This document shows positions 36,614 through 45,295 of a stretch of 64,000 nt of DNA, piece by piece; position 1 is the stretch's first letter; each line of letters begins with the position of its first letter. The position numbers and the translations under genes are program-made. Source of the stretch: Hylemonella sp. (GTDB lineage Bacteria; Pseudomonadota; Gammaproteobacteria; Burkholderiales; Burkholderiaceae_C). The DNA lies in the NCBI GenBank assembly GCA_030680575.1, contig JAUXVI010000057.1, forward strand, positions 38,670-102,669, given 5' to 3'. The notes beneath the pieces are model-generated. The model did no database searches. It was not told the DNA's origin and was given only the letters and a program-made list of their open reading frames with translations.

Positions 36614-38403
36614 AAATCGTAGCAAGAGAAATTCCACCCCGCGCCGCCTGGGCGCTGGAACAGGCCGGCGTGCACCCGCTGCTGGCGCGGTTGTTTGCGG
36701 CGCGCGGTGTCGCGGCCAAGGACGAACTGGACGACGGCCTGGCGCGCCTGCTGCCGCCCGCCGGCATGAAAGGCACGACGGAGGCGGCCGTGCTGCTGGC
36801 CGATGCCATGGCGCAGAACAAGACGCTGTGCATCGTGGCTGACTACGACTGCGACGGCGCCACCGCCTGCGCGGTGGCGGTGCGCGGCCTGCGTCTGCTG
36901 GGCGCACAGAACGTGAGCTACCTGGTGCCCGACCGTGTGGTGGATGGCTACGGCCTGACGCCGCCGATTGCCCAACGCGTCAAGGCCAGTGGTGCCGACG
37001 TGCTGATCACGGTGGACAACGGCATTGCCAGCGTCGACGGCGTGCGCGTCGCCCGCGAACTGGGCCTGCAGGTGCTGGTGACGGACCACCATCTGCCCGC
37101 GGCAGAGTTACCGCAGGCCGATGTGATCGTGAATCCGAATCAGCCGGGCTGCACCTTCGAGAGCAAGTCGATCGCCGGCGTCGGTGTGATGTTTTACGTA
37201 TTGCTGGCCTTGCGTGCCGAACTGCGCCAGCGCGGTGCCTTCACGGCGCCGAGCGCCGCCGGGCCGTCCCAAGGCGCGAGAGCCCCCTCGGGGGGCAGCG
37301 CAGTACACGCAGTGACAAGCGTGGGGGCCAACAATCTCCAACCCAAACTCGATGCCCTGCTGCCGCTGGTGGCCCTGGGCACCGTGGCCGACGTGGTGAA
37401 ACTCGACGCCAACAACCGGCGGCTGGTGGCACAGGGCCTCAAGCGCGTGCGTGCTGGCGCCCTGCCGCCGGGCATGAGCAGCCTGTTCGAGGTTGCCGGA
37501 CGCAAAACGGCAGTGGCCACCACTTTCGACTTCGGTTTCGCTTTGGGCCCGCGCATCAATGCCGCGGGCCGCCTGTCGGACATGACGCTGGGCATCGAAT
37601 GCCTGCTGAGCGATGACCCGGCGCGCGCCGAGGAGCTGGCGCGCATGCTCGACGGCATCAACCGCGAACGGCGCGAGATCGAAGGCGAAATGCGCGAGCA
37701 GGCGTTCGACATTGCCGAGTCGCTGTTCGACGAAGGCGATGAACCACCGCCGGCCATCTGCGTGTTCGACCCCGACTTCCATGAAGGCGTGGTCGGCATC
37801 GTGGCTTCGCGCATCAAGGACAAACTGCACCGCCCGAGTTTCGTCTTCGCCGCCAGCCAGGCGCCCGGCAAGGAACATGAACTCAAGGGTTCGGGCCGCT
37901 CGATTCCCGGCTTCCACCTGCGCGACGCGCTTGACCTGGTGGCCAAACGCTACCCCGGCGTGCTGCTGCGCTTCGGCGGCCACGCCATGGCCGCCGGCTG
38001 CACCATTGCCGAAGAGCATCTTGATGCCTTCGAACAAGGCCTGAACGAAGTCGCGCAGGAATGGCTGGACGCCGCCACGCTGACGCGTCGGATCGAGACC
38101 GATGGCCCGCTGTCGCCCGAGTACCGCCGTGCCGACATGGTGGACACGCTGCACCGCGAAGTCTGGGGCCAGGGTTTTGCGCCACCGACCTTCAGCGAGG
38201 AAGTGGAAGTGATCTCACAGCGACTGGTGGGCGAGAAGCACCTGGCGCTCAAGCTCAAGCACCAGGGTCAGCCGGTGGACGGCATCTGGTTCGGCCGCAC
38301 CGAGCCGCTGCCACAGCGCGTGCTGCTGGCCTTCCGCCTCGATGCAGACGAATGGCAAGGCGTGCGCCGGGTCAGGTTTCTCGTCGAGGGTGCGGAGCTC
38401 TGA
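36610..38403 (+). CDS. recJ: Single-stranded-DNA-specific exonuclease RecJ
   Basis: 5'-3' exonuclease of the RecF recombination and mismatch repair pathways. The 597-residue product has the DHH-family metal motifs: VADYDCDGATACAVA (about 77-90), ITVDNG, TDHH (about 159-162), LVALGTVADVV and the DHHA1-domain FGGHAMAAGC. About 27 residues near 213-239 (APSAAGPSQGARAPSGGS and following) have no counterpart in other RecJ proteins and coincide with a family 1 repeat, which keeps the frame. It lies between motifs III and IV on a surface loop, so activity is probably kept. Confidence 0.95.
   Translation: MKIVAREIPPRAAWALEQAGVHPLLARLFAARGVAAKDELDDGLARLLPPAGMKGTTEAAVLLADAMAQNKTLCIVADYDCDGATACAVAVRGLRLLGAQNVSYLVPDRVVDGYGLTPPIAQRVKASGADVLITVDNGIASVDGVRVARELGLQVLVTDHHLPAAELPQADVIVNPNQPGCTFESKSIAGVGVMFYVLLALRAELRQRGAFTAPSAAGPSQGARAPSGGSAVHAVTSVGANNLQPKLDALLPLVALGTVADVVKLDANNRRLVAQGLKRVRAGALPPGMSSLFEVAGRKTAVATTFDFGFALGPRINAAGRLSDMTLGIECLLSDDPARAEELARMLDGINRERREIEGEMREQAFDIAESLFDEGDEPPPAICVFDPDFHEGVVGIVASRIKDKLHRPSFVFAASQAPGKEHELKGSGRSIPGFHLRDALDLVAKRYPGVLLRFGGHAMAAGCTIAEEHLDAFEQGLNEVAQEWLDAATLTRRIETDGPLSPEYRRADMVDTLHREVWGQGFAPPTFSEEVEVISQRLVGEKHLALKLKHQGQPVDGIWFGRTEPLPQRVLLAFRLDADEWQGVRRVRFLVEGAEL
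37246..37329 (+). repeat. Family 1 repeat inserted in frame in recJ
   Basis: GCCGCCGGGCCGTCCCAAGG, GAGCCCCCTCGGGGGGCAGC, CACGCAGTG and AGCGTGGGGGCC occur in order and match the fdhD copy at 62646-62724. It is in sense orientation relative to recJ and is an exact multiple of three in net effect, since both flanks stay in frame. Confidence 0.85.
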
Positions 38404-38418
38404 GCCCGGCGTCCTTTG

Positions 38419-40023
38419 TCATGACAGTTGCGGCACGTCCCTGTAGGCTGCAGACGGGAGCGTCGGCATGGCGCCCTGCCCACCCACATTGAAGACAGAC
38501 ACGACCTCGGCCAGGCGCTGCGCCTGATCACGCAGTGCGGAGGCCGCCGCCGCCGACTCTTCGACCAGCGCCGCATTCTGCTGGGTCATCTGGTCCAGAT
38601 TGGCCACCGCATCGTTCACCAACGCAATGCCGTCACGCTGTTCGCCGGAGGCCACCGTGATCTCTCCGATCAGATCGGTGACCCGCTGCACACTGCTGAC
38701 AATTTCGCTCATGGTCTGCCCGGCCTGCTCCACCTGCCTGGAACCCGACTCGACTGTCTCCACCGACAGGCTGATGAGCTCCTTGATTTCCTTGGCGGCC
38801 TCAGCCGAGCGCTGCGCGAGGCTGCGCACTTCAGAGGCCACCACGGCAAAGCCCCGCCCCTGTTCACCGGCACGGGCCGCTTCCACGGCAGCATTGAGCG
38901 CCAGGATGTTGGTCTGAAAAGCAATGCCGTCGATCGTGCCGATGATGTCGGCGATCTTGCGCGACGAATCGGTGATGTGCTGCATGCTGTTCACCACCTG
39001 CCCCACCACTTCGCCGCCGCGGCTGGCAACCTGAGCCGCCGTGGTGGCCAACTGGTTGGCCTGGCGCGCCGTATCGGCCGACTGGTTCACGGTGCTCGTC
39101 AACTCCTCCATGCTGGACGCCGTCTGCTGCAGATTGGACGCGGTCTGCTCGGTGCGAACCGACAGGTCATGGTTGCCGTTGGCGATTTCGTTGGAAGCGG
39201 TGGAAACAGACTCCACACCGTTGCGCACCTCAGAAACCAGACTGCGCAGCTTGCTCACCATCTCGGACAAGGCCCGCGTCAGCACACCAAACTCATCGTT
39301 GCGATCATCCCGGATTTGCTGCGTCAGATCCCCAGCGGTGATGGCTTCAGCGACAGACACAGCACGCTCCAGCGGTCGTGTGATGGAGCGCACCAGCATC
39401 AAGGACAGAACAATGCTCAAGGCAAACACCAGCACGGCGCTGATGGCCGCCACCATCTGGACCTCGTTGCGGGTTTGAAGTGCCGTCTGTCGGGCTTCGT
39501 CGCGCTGTTTTTCCTGCACCGCGACGTATTTGTCGATGGCCGCAAGATACTGCTCCACCAGGGGCCGGAATTGCTTGTCGTGAAATTCCTGTCGCGCAGA
39601 CGGATAACCGGAAGTTTTCAACTCGGCCACCTTCTCGCTCACGCCGCGGACTTTCACGCGCGTGCCTGCCACGTTCGCCAAGGCTTCCTTGTCCGCCGGC
39701 GTGGTGGCACCTTTGTTGACGCGTTCCTGCACAGGCGTGATGCGGGCCGTCAATGCGGCCACCCGGGTGTCGAAATCCTGCTGCAGTGCTTCGTCGGTCG
39801 TGATCAGGCTGGCCATGGACATGGACACCGCCAATTCGGCCAGCCCGCGCCAGGTCACTGCATTGGTAATCGAGTCCTCGTACTTCTGCACCAGCCGTTC
39901 GGCTTCGTCCGTCGTCTGCCGGGTTCGAACTTGCGTCCACAACGCAACCGCGAACATGAGCAACAGCAGGCCCAGAATAACGCTCCAGAGCTTGTGCGAT
40001 ACGCGCAGGTCATTGAATTTCAT
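38419..40023 (-). CDS. Methyl-accepting chemotaxis protein
   Basis: 534-residue chemoreceptor. Two membrane segments (about 12-32 and 190-212) enclose a periplasmic four-helix-bundle sensor. A HAMP domain follows ([20 protein letters not shown]), then the long cytoplasmic coiled coil with the hairpin tip [20 protein letters not shown] near residue 365. Putative methylation sites are in the [20 protein letters not shown] segment. No CheR-tethering pentapeptide is seen at the C-terminus. The ATG at 40023 follows an AGGA site. The ligand is unknown, and a diguanylate cyclase gene is next upstream. Confidence 0.93.
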   Translation of the reverse strand: MKFNDLRVSHKLWSVILGLLLLMFAVALWTQVRTRQTTDEAERLVQKYEDSITNAVTWRGLAELAVSMSMASLITTDEALQQDFDTRVAALTARITPVQERVNKGATTPADKEALANVAGTRVKVRGVSEKVAELKTSGYPSARQEFHDKQFRPLVEQYLAAIDKYVAVQEKQRDEARQTALQTRNEVQMVAAISAVLVFALSIVLSLMLVRSITRPLERAVSVAEAITAGDLTQQIRDDRNDEFGVLTRALSEMVSKLRSLVSEVRNGVESVSTASNEIANGNHDLSVRTEQTASNLQQTASSMEELTSTVNQSADTARQANQLATTAAQVASRGGEVVGQVVNSMQHITDSSRKIADIIGTIDGIAFQTNILALNAAVEAARAGEQGRGFAVVASEVRSLAQRSAEAAKEIKELISLSVETVESGSRQVEQAGQTMSEIVSSVQRVTDLIGEITVASGEQRDGIALVNDAVANLDQMTQQNAALVEESAAAASALRDQAQRLAEVVSVFNVGGQGAMPTLPSAAYRDVPQLS

Positions 40024-40240
40024 TGGCAATCCTTTCATCTCCATGTCTGGCCTGCCCCAGACCCCGCTTGTGTTCTCACAGCGGTTCCGTCGGTCCATGG
40101 TGGTTTATCGGCGATTTTTCATCGTTACCCCAACCTGGGCTGACCAATGCGCGACATTCGGGTAATCCCGAATCCCTGACAGGAACACCCGAAAGAAGGA
40201 CGCGCAGGAACGCGGAGAAGAGATGTGCGCCGAAGCGGCG

Positions 40241-41377
40241 CTAGACCACCGCGATGCGGTTGCGACCTTCAGCTTTCGCCTTGTAGAGCGCGCCATCGGC
40301 ACGCGCCAGCAGCACATCGACCTTGTCATCGTCAGGTCGATTGGTCGTCACCCCGATGCTGACCGTGATGGGCGGCAGCCCCTCGGCCGGCTGGGCCACG
40401 ACCGCGCGGATACGCTCAGCCACGACCAGCGCCTGCTCTTGCGTGGTTTCCGGCAGCAGGACGACAAACTCCTCGCCACCGAAGCGGCCCAGCTGGTCGG
40501 GTCGTCGCAACAGCGGAACAATGCGTGCCACAAAATCGGTCAGAACACGATCGCCCATCTGATGGCCGTGGGCGTCGTTGACGGTCTTGAAGTGGTCGAT
40601 GTCCAGCATCAGCAGGGCCATGCGGTTGCCGTGCCGACGGCAACGCTCCAGTTCCTGCTCGCACGCTGCTATGAAGGATCGCCGTGTCAGGGCATTGGTC
40701 AGCGAGTCGTGGGAAGCGGAGTATTCAAGCAACACGCGCAAGCGATCGCTGGCCATGAGGATGAGGCCAACCCCCAGTGCCACGACGAACAGGGCATTCA
40801 TCACGACGTACAGCGTCTGTACGCGCGTCGGGTCGAGCAGGTGTTCGTCCGGCAGCGGCAGCCAGGCCGACAGAAAGCGCAACACCAGAATGCTGGTGTG
40901 GATCAGCAAGACCACCACCGTGAAGCGGGTTGAGAACACCTCCGGCCCATGACGCCAGATCAGCACAGCCAGCGACATCTGGATATAGGCCCAGAGCAGG
41001 GAAACGATCAGGACGCGGGCGGTGAAGCTGGGCTCGACGAGGGTGTACCAGGTCAGAGCGGGAAGGACCGCCAGGATCAGCCCCATGCGCGACCGGTAGG
41101 CCGGGGCGAGCCCGAAGAAATGCCGGGCGCCGAAATCAAACATGGCGACGCCGGTCAGCAACAGGCCATTGGCGGCGACCACAGACACCAGATCGGGAAT
41201 CTGACCGCGCCCGGCAAACAGCAGTGTCGACACGAAGCTGGCCGTCGGTGCAAAAGCCCACCAGCCCAGCCCCCGAATGGATTTGGGATAGCTCAGGCGC
41301 AGGAACAGCAGCACCACGGACAGCAGCAAGCCCATGATGCCGCTCAAAAGGATGATGGAGCGCAGGTCGAGTTCCAT
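40241..41377 (-). CDS. Diguanylate cyclase with membrane-bound sensor domain
   Basis: 378 residues. The N-terminal half has six to seven membrane segments (SIILLSGIMGLLLSVVLLFL onward). The C-terminal GGDEF domain makes cyclic di-GMP: the active-site loop reads GGEEF near residue 300, and RRPD five residues before it is a complete RxxD inhibitory site, so product feedback is expected. The ATG at 41377 is chosen, with a GTG 3 bp earlier possible. The 217 bp between this gene and the chemoreceptor gene contain no ORF, only a GC-rich purine-biased stretch. Confidence 0.92.
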   Translation of the reverse strand: MELDLRSIILLSGIMGLLLSVVLLFLRLSYPKSIRGLGWWAFAPTASFVSTLLFAGRGQIPDLVSVVAANGLLLTGVAMFDFGARHFFGLAPAYRSRMGLILAVLPALTWYTLVEPSFTARVLIVSLLWAYIQMSLAVLIWRHGPEVFSTRFTVVVLLIHTSILVLRFLSAWLPLPDEHLLDPTRVQTLYVVMNALFVVALGVGLILMASDRLRVLLEYSASHDSLTNALTRRSFIAACEQELERCRRHGNRMALLMLDIDHFKTVNDAHGHQMGDRVLTDFVARIVPLLRRPDQLGRFGGEEFVVLLPETTQEQALVVAERIRAVVAQPAEGLPPITVSIGVTTNRPDDDKVDVLLARADGALYKAKAEGRNRIAVV

Positions 41378-41439
41378 CACGGCACGGCCACCTCAACCCA
41401 GCGCTTCAAAGACACCACCGTCTGCCCGAAAGTCATGCC

Positions 41440-42120
41440 TCAGCCCAACAGATCCGAATCACGGCGTGGTGCACGATCGAGGTGGTAGAGGAAAAACACC
41501 AGCAGAACCGTGGCGCCGACGATCCACAAGGGACCGAACAGCCAGAACAGCAGCGGCACGGTGAAGTAGTAGGCCCGCATGCCGAGACGGTAGAAGATGG
41601 CCGCGCGGTTGAGCTCCGCGCCCACATGCGCCGGTTGTGTGCAGTCGAGCGCCAGGTCTTTCTGCACATTGATCTGGTAGCCGATGTGGTGGTACAGCCG
41701 CATCGACAGGCAAAACGCGAAAAAGGCGAACAACAGGTCGAACAACAGCACAAGCAGCTTGAACAACCACATTTCCGAACTGTTGGTCCCCAAGACGTTG
41801 AGTGCGTGCCAGGTCCCGGTCAGCTTGTCGCCCTGGGCACTCAGGGTCAGCACGCCGATGATGAGCAGGATGGCCGTGGAGGCCATGAAGCTCGATGTCA
41901 TGGTGGAGTTGCGCAGGGTCTGCACCGCCAGAATGTCGCGGCCGTCGCGCATCACCCCCTCGACCCAGGCCGCCCGTGCGGCATTCATGCCATAGAGCGC
42001 ACTGGAAGCCGGGTCGCGCTGGTTGCGCCAACGCAAATAAAGCTGGTAGATCACCACCGTCCCCGCACTGAGGGCCACGCCGGCGAAATCGTAGATATGC
42101 GTCGAGATGAAATCAACCAT
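41440..42120 (-). CDS. DUF599 family inner-membrane protein
   Basis: 226 residues with four predicted membrane segments. The sequence shows the DUF599 pattern: YQLYLRWRNQRDPASSALYG, RAAWVEGVMRDGRDILAVQT, LRNSTMTSSFMASTAILLII and YYFTVPLLFWLFGPLWIVG. The family has no assigned function. The ATG at 42120 was chosen because the domain begins there; the frame continues upstream as a long open but non-coding shadow of the rnm gene. It is divergent from rnm by 39 bp. Confidence 0.87.
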   Translation of the reverse strand: MVDFISTHIYDFAGVALSAGTVVIYQLYLRWRNQRDPASSALYGMNAARAAWVEGVMRDGRDILAVQTLRNSTMTSSFMASTAILLIIGVLTLSAQGDKLTGTWHALNVLGTNSSEMWLFKLLVLLFDLLFAFFAFCLSMRLYHHIGYQINVQKDLALDCTQPAHVGAELNRAAIFYRLGMRAYYFTVPLLFWLFGPLWIVGATVLLVFFLYHLDRAPRRDSDLLG

Positions 42121-42159
42121 GCGGGCATTGTGCCACCGCGCACACCCTAAAATGGCCGA

Positions 42160-43014
42160 GTGACATCCATTCTCAACGCCGATCTGCACTGCCATTCCGT
42201 CGTCTCCGACGGCACCCTCACACCCGAGGAACTGGCCGTGCGAGCCGCGGCCAACGGCGTCGAGTTGTGGGCACTGACCGACCATGACGAGATCGGCGGC
42301 CAGCACCGCGCCGCCGCCGCGGCCCGCGCGCAGGGCATGAAGTACCTCACCGGCACCGAAATCTCCATCACCTTCGCCGGCCAGACCGTGCACATCGTCG
42401 GCCTGGGCTTTGACCCTGACGACACACGCATGCAACAGGGCCTGCACCAGACGCGCGGCGGACGCGGCCAGCGCGCCATGGACATGTCGGACAGTCTGGC
42501 GGCGGTCGGCATCCGTGGCGCCTATGAGGGTGCGCTGAAATACGCCGGCAACCCCGAACTGATCTCGCGCACCCACTTTGCCCGCTTTCTGGTGGAAGCC
42601 GGCATCTGCCGCGACACCAATGAGGTCTTCCGCAAATACCTGACCGAGGGCAAGCCCGGCTTTGTGCCGCATCGTTGGGCCACGCTGCGCGACGCCGTGA
42701 GTTGGATCGTGGATGCCGGCGGCCAGGCGGTGATTGCCCACCCGGCGCGCTACAGCTTCAGCGCCAACGAGGAATACGCCCTGTTCAGCGAATTCAAAAC
42801 CCATGGCGGCCAAGCGGTGGAGGTGGTGACCGGCAGCCACACCGCGGCCGAATACGTCAGATACGCCGACATGGCGCGCGAGTTCGGCTTGGCCGCCTCG
42901 CGCGGCAGCGACTTCCACAGCCCCGACGAATCCCGCACCGACTTGGGCGCCCTGCCCTACCTGCCCGGCGGACTGACCCCGGTCTGGGAGTTGCTGGCGG
43001 GACGGATCCAGTGA
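42160..43014 (+). CDS. rnm: PHP-domain nuclease, RNase AM (YciV/TrpH) type
   Basis: 284-residue PHP phosphoesterase. The metal-binding motifs are all present: DLHCHSVVSDGTLTPEEL, ALTDHDEIGG, the glutamate in TGTEIS, HTHFARFL-type histidines, AHPARY and GSDFHSP. In E. coli RNase AM trims 5' ends of rRNAs and removes 3',5'-bisphosphate ends. The start is a GTG at 42160 directly before the first motif. E. coli also keeps yciV next to yciO; here a DMT gene lies between the two. Confidence 0.88.
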   Translation: MTSILNADLHCHSVVSDGTLTPEELAVRAAANGVELWALTDHDEIGGQHRAAAAARAQGMKYLTGTEISITFAGQTVHIVGLGFDPDDTRMQQGLHQTRGGRGQRAMDMSDSLAAVGIRGAYEGALKYAGNPELISRTHFARFLVEAGICRDTNEVFRKYLTEGKPGFVPHRWATLRDAVSWIVDAGGQAVIAHPARYSFSANEEYALFSEFKTHGGQAVEVVTGSHTAAEYVRYADMAREFGLAASRGSDFHSPDESRTDLGALPYLPGGLTPVWELLAGRIQ

Positions 43015-43063
43015 GTTGCCGCCGGGCCGGCCCCACGCCGTGGGAACGCGTGGAAAACCTCTG

Positions 43064-43951
43064 ATGCCGCAGCACAACCTGGCCGGCATGTTGCTGGCGC
43101 TTTCGGCCCTGGCGTGCTTCGCCACACTCGACACCACCACCAAGTACATCACGCTCAGCGTGCCCCTGCTGCTGGCGCTGTGGTTCCGTTATGCCTTCCA
43201 GGCAGTGGTCACCACCGTGGTGATGCTGCCGCAGCGCGGCCGCAGCCTGTTGCATACGCAGCGCCTTTTTTTGCAATGCCTGCGTGGTGTCCTGCTGTTC
43301 GTCACCAGCCTGTTCACGTTTCTCTGCCTCAAGTACATGCCAGTGGGTGAATTCACCGCCATCGCCATGATCACGCCGCTGGTGGTCACCCTGCTGGCGG
43401 CCACCACGTTGGGCGAAAAGGTCTCGCCGCTGCGCTGGACGTTGGTGGCGGGCGGTTTTGTCGGCACGCTCATCATCATCCGGCCCGGCGGCGATCTGTT
43501 CGGTTGGCCCATGCTGCTGCCGCTGGTGCAGGTCGCGGCCTATTCGGCCTTCCAGATCCTGACCAGCCAGCTGGTAAAGACCGAAGACGCTGTGACCATG
43601 CACTTCTACACTGGCTGGGTCGGTGCGCTGCTGGCGTCGCTGGCGCTGCCCTTGGCCTGGGTCCTGCCGGACACATGGGGGCAATGGGCCGGGTTGCTGC
43701 TGATGGGCGCCATGGGATCGGTGGGTCACTTCCTGCTGATCCTGGCCTATCGCCGCACGGCCGCTGCCACGCTGACGCCCCTGCTGTATGCCCAGATCGC
43801 CTTTGCCATGTTGGGTGGCTGGCTGGTCTTCTCGCATGTTCCCGACGGCTGGGCTCTGCTGGGCATGACTATGATTGCCTTTTGCGGTGCCAGCAGCGCC
43901 TGGCTGGCCGTGCGTGAGAGCCGACTGCAGTTGGCACCGATGGAGGTCTGA
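43064..43951 (+). CDS. EamA/DMT family transporter
   Basis: 295-residue membrane protein with two EamA repeats (MLLALSALACFATLDTTTKY; LLPLVQVAAYSAFQILTSQL). The ATG at 43064 follows a short GC-rich stretch that may be a remnant of a family 1 repeat (GCCGCCGGGCCGGCCCC at 43018). Its stop overlaps the yciO start (TGATG), so it is part of an rnm-DMT-yciO transcript. Third DMT exporter in this window; substrate unknown. Confidence 0.88.
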   Translation: MPQHNLAGMLLALSALACFATLDTTTKYITLSVPLLLALWFRYAFQAVVTTVVMLPQRGRSLLHTQRLFLQCLRGVLLFVTSLFTFLCLKYMPVGEFTAIAMITPLVVTLLAATTLGEKVSPLRWTLVAGGFVGTLIIIRPGGDLFGWPMLLPLVQVAAYSAFQILTSQLVKTEDAVTMHFYTGWVGALLASLALPLAWVLPDTWGQWAGLLLMGAMGSVGHFLLILAYRRTAAATLTPLLYAQIAFAMLGGWLVFSHVPDGWALLGMTMIAFCGASSAWLAVRESRLQLAPMEV

Positions 43952-44574
43952 TGGCACAGTATTTCGAAGTTCACCCTGACAACCCGCAGTTGCGTCTGCT
44001 CAAGCAGGCGGCTGCGCTGCTGGAGAAAGGCGGTGTGCTGGCGGTGCCCACCGATTCGAGTTATGCCCTGGTCTGCCACCTCGACGACAAGGCCGCCGCC
44101 GACCGGCTGCGCAGCATCCGCGGCGTGGACGACAAGCACCACCTGACTCTGCTGTGCCGCGACTTGAGCGAGCTGGCCAACTATGCACGCGTCGACAACC
44201 GGCAATACCGCCTGATCAAGGCCGCCACGCCGGGGCCCTACACCTTCATCCTGGAAGCCACCAAGGAAGTGCCACGGCGCCTGAGCCATCCCTCACGCAA
44301 GACCATCGGCCTGCGCGTGCCGGAACATCCCGTGCTGCAGGCCTTGCTGGCACTGCACAGCGAACCCTTGCTGGCAACCACCTTGATCGCCGCCGGTGAG
44401 ACCGATTCGATCAACGACGCGAACGAGATCCGCGAACGTTACGAACACCAGATTGCCGCGGTCATCGACGCCGGCGCCTGCGCGCACGAGCCCACCACCG
44501 TGGTGGACCTCACCAGCGGCGAACCGGTGGTGCTGCGCCAGGGCCGAGGCGACTTGGCCACCCTGGGCCTGTGA
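43951..44574 (+). CDS. yciO: YciO family protein (YrdC/Sua5 domain)
   Basis: 207-residue relative of threonylcarbamoyl-AMP synthase. The YrdC fold signature is clear: GGVLAVPTDSSYALVCHLDD, LTLLCRDLSELANYARVDN, PGPYTFILEATKEVPRRL and KTIGLRVPEHPVLQALL. The basic KxR-type start of the true tRNA-modifying TsaC is not evident, and similarity is closest to E. coli YciO, whose activity is weak or unresolved. Coupled to the preceding DMT gene. Confidence 0.87.
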   Translation: MAQYFEVHPDNPQLRLLKQAAALLEKGGVLAVPTDSSYALVCHLDDKAAADRLRSIRGVDDKHHLTLLCRDLSELANYARVDNRQYRLIKAATPGPYTFILEATKEVPRRLSHPSRKTIGLRVPEHPVLQALLALHSEPLLATTLIAAGETDSINDANEIRERYEHQIAAVIDAGACAHEPTTVVDLTSGEPVVLRQGRGDLATLGL

Positions 44575-44615
44575 CACCCTGCCGCGCCCCTTCATCACTC
44601 TGAGACAATGGCCCC

Positions 44616-45284
44616 GTGGATATCGCCCAACTGATTCAAACCGTTCTCATTTACGCCTTGCCGGTGTTGTTCGCCATCACCGTGCACGAGGCGGCCCATG
44701 GCTATGCGGCGCGCCACTTCGGCGACAACACGGCCGCCATGATGGGCCGCATCACCCTCAACCCCATCAAGCACATCGATCCGATCGGCACCATCCTGAT
44801 GCCGCTGCTGCTGTACTTCGCAACCTCGGGGGCCTTCCTGTTCGGCTACGCCCGGCCGGTGCCGGTGCGCTTCGACCGTCTGCGCCATCCCAAGCGCGAC
44901 ATGGTCTGGGTGGCGCTGGCCGGCCCGGGGGCCAACCTGCTGCAGGCACTGCTGTGGGCTGTGCTGATGTACGTGCTGCTGGCACTGGACGTGAACGAGC
45001 GCTTCTTCCTTGAAATGTGCAAGGCCGGTGTGCTGGTCAACGTGGTGATGTTTGCCTTCAACCTGTTCCCGTTGCCGCCACTGGATGGCGGCCGCATCCT
45101 GATCGGCCTGCTGCCCTGGCGCTACGCCGCCCTGCTGGCGCGCGTTGAGCCCTGGGGCTTTTTCATTGTCATGGCACTGGTGATCCTGGGCGTGGTCAGC
45201 ACGCTGTGGATGCAACCCATCATGGCCCTGACCTATGGCCTGCTCGACATCCTGCTCACCCCCCTCTCTTTCCTGATTCGTTAA
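44616..45284 (+). CDS. Site-2 protease family membrane metalloprotease
   Basis: 222-residue intramembrane zinc protease of the S2P/M50 group. The active-site HExxH is in ITVHEAAHGYAARHFGDN, and the third ligand is in FNLFPLPPLDGGRIL near residue 157. About five hydrophobic segments. It has no PDZ domain, so it belongs to the compact type found upstream of trpS in many betaproteobacteria. Substrate unknown. The start is a GTG at 44616; no better codon precedes the first membrane segment. trpS follows by 11 bp. Confidence 0.9.
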   Translation: MDIAQLIQTVLIYALPVLFAITVHEAAHGYAARHFGDNTAAMMGRITLNPIKHIDPIGTILMPLLLYFATSGAFLFGYARPVPVRFDRLRHPKRDMVWVALAGPGANLLQALLWAVLMYVLLALDVNERFFLEMCKAGVLVNVVMFAFNLFPLPPLDGGRILIGLLPWRYAALLARVEPWGFFIVMALVILGVVSTLWMQPIMALTYGLLDILLTPLSFLIR

Positions 45285-45295
45285 GACTTCCCGCC

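Noticed and set aside
43018..43060. GC-rich stretch before a DMT gene as a further family 1 repeat
   Set aside because: Only the first 17 or so bases resemble the repeat; the palindromic core is absent.
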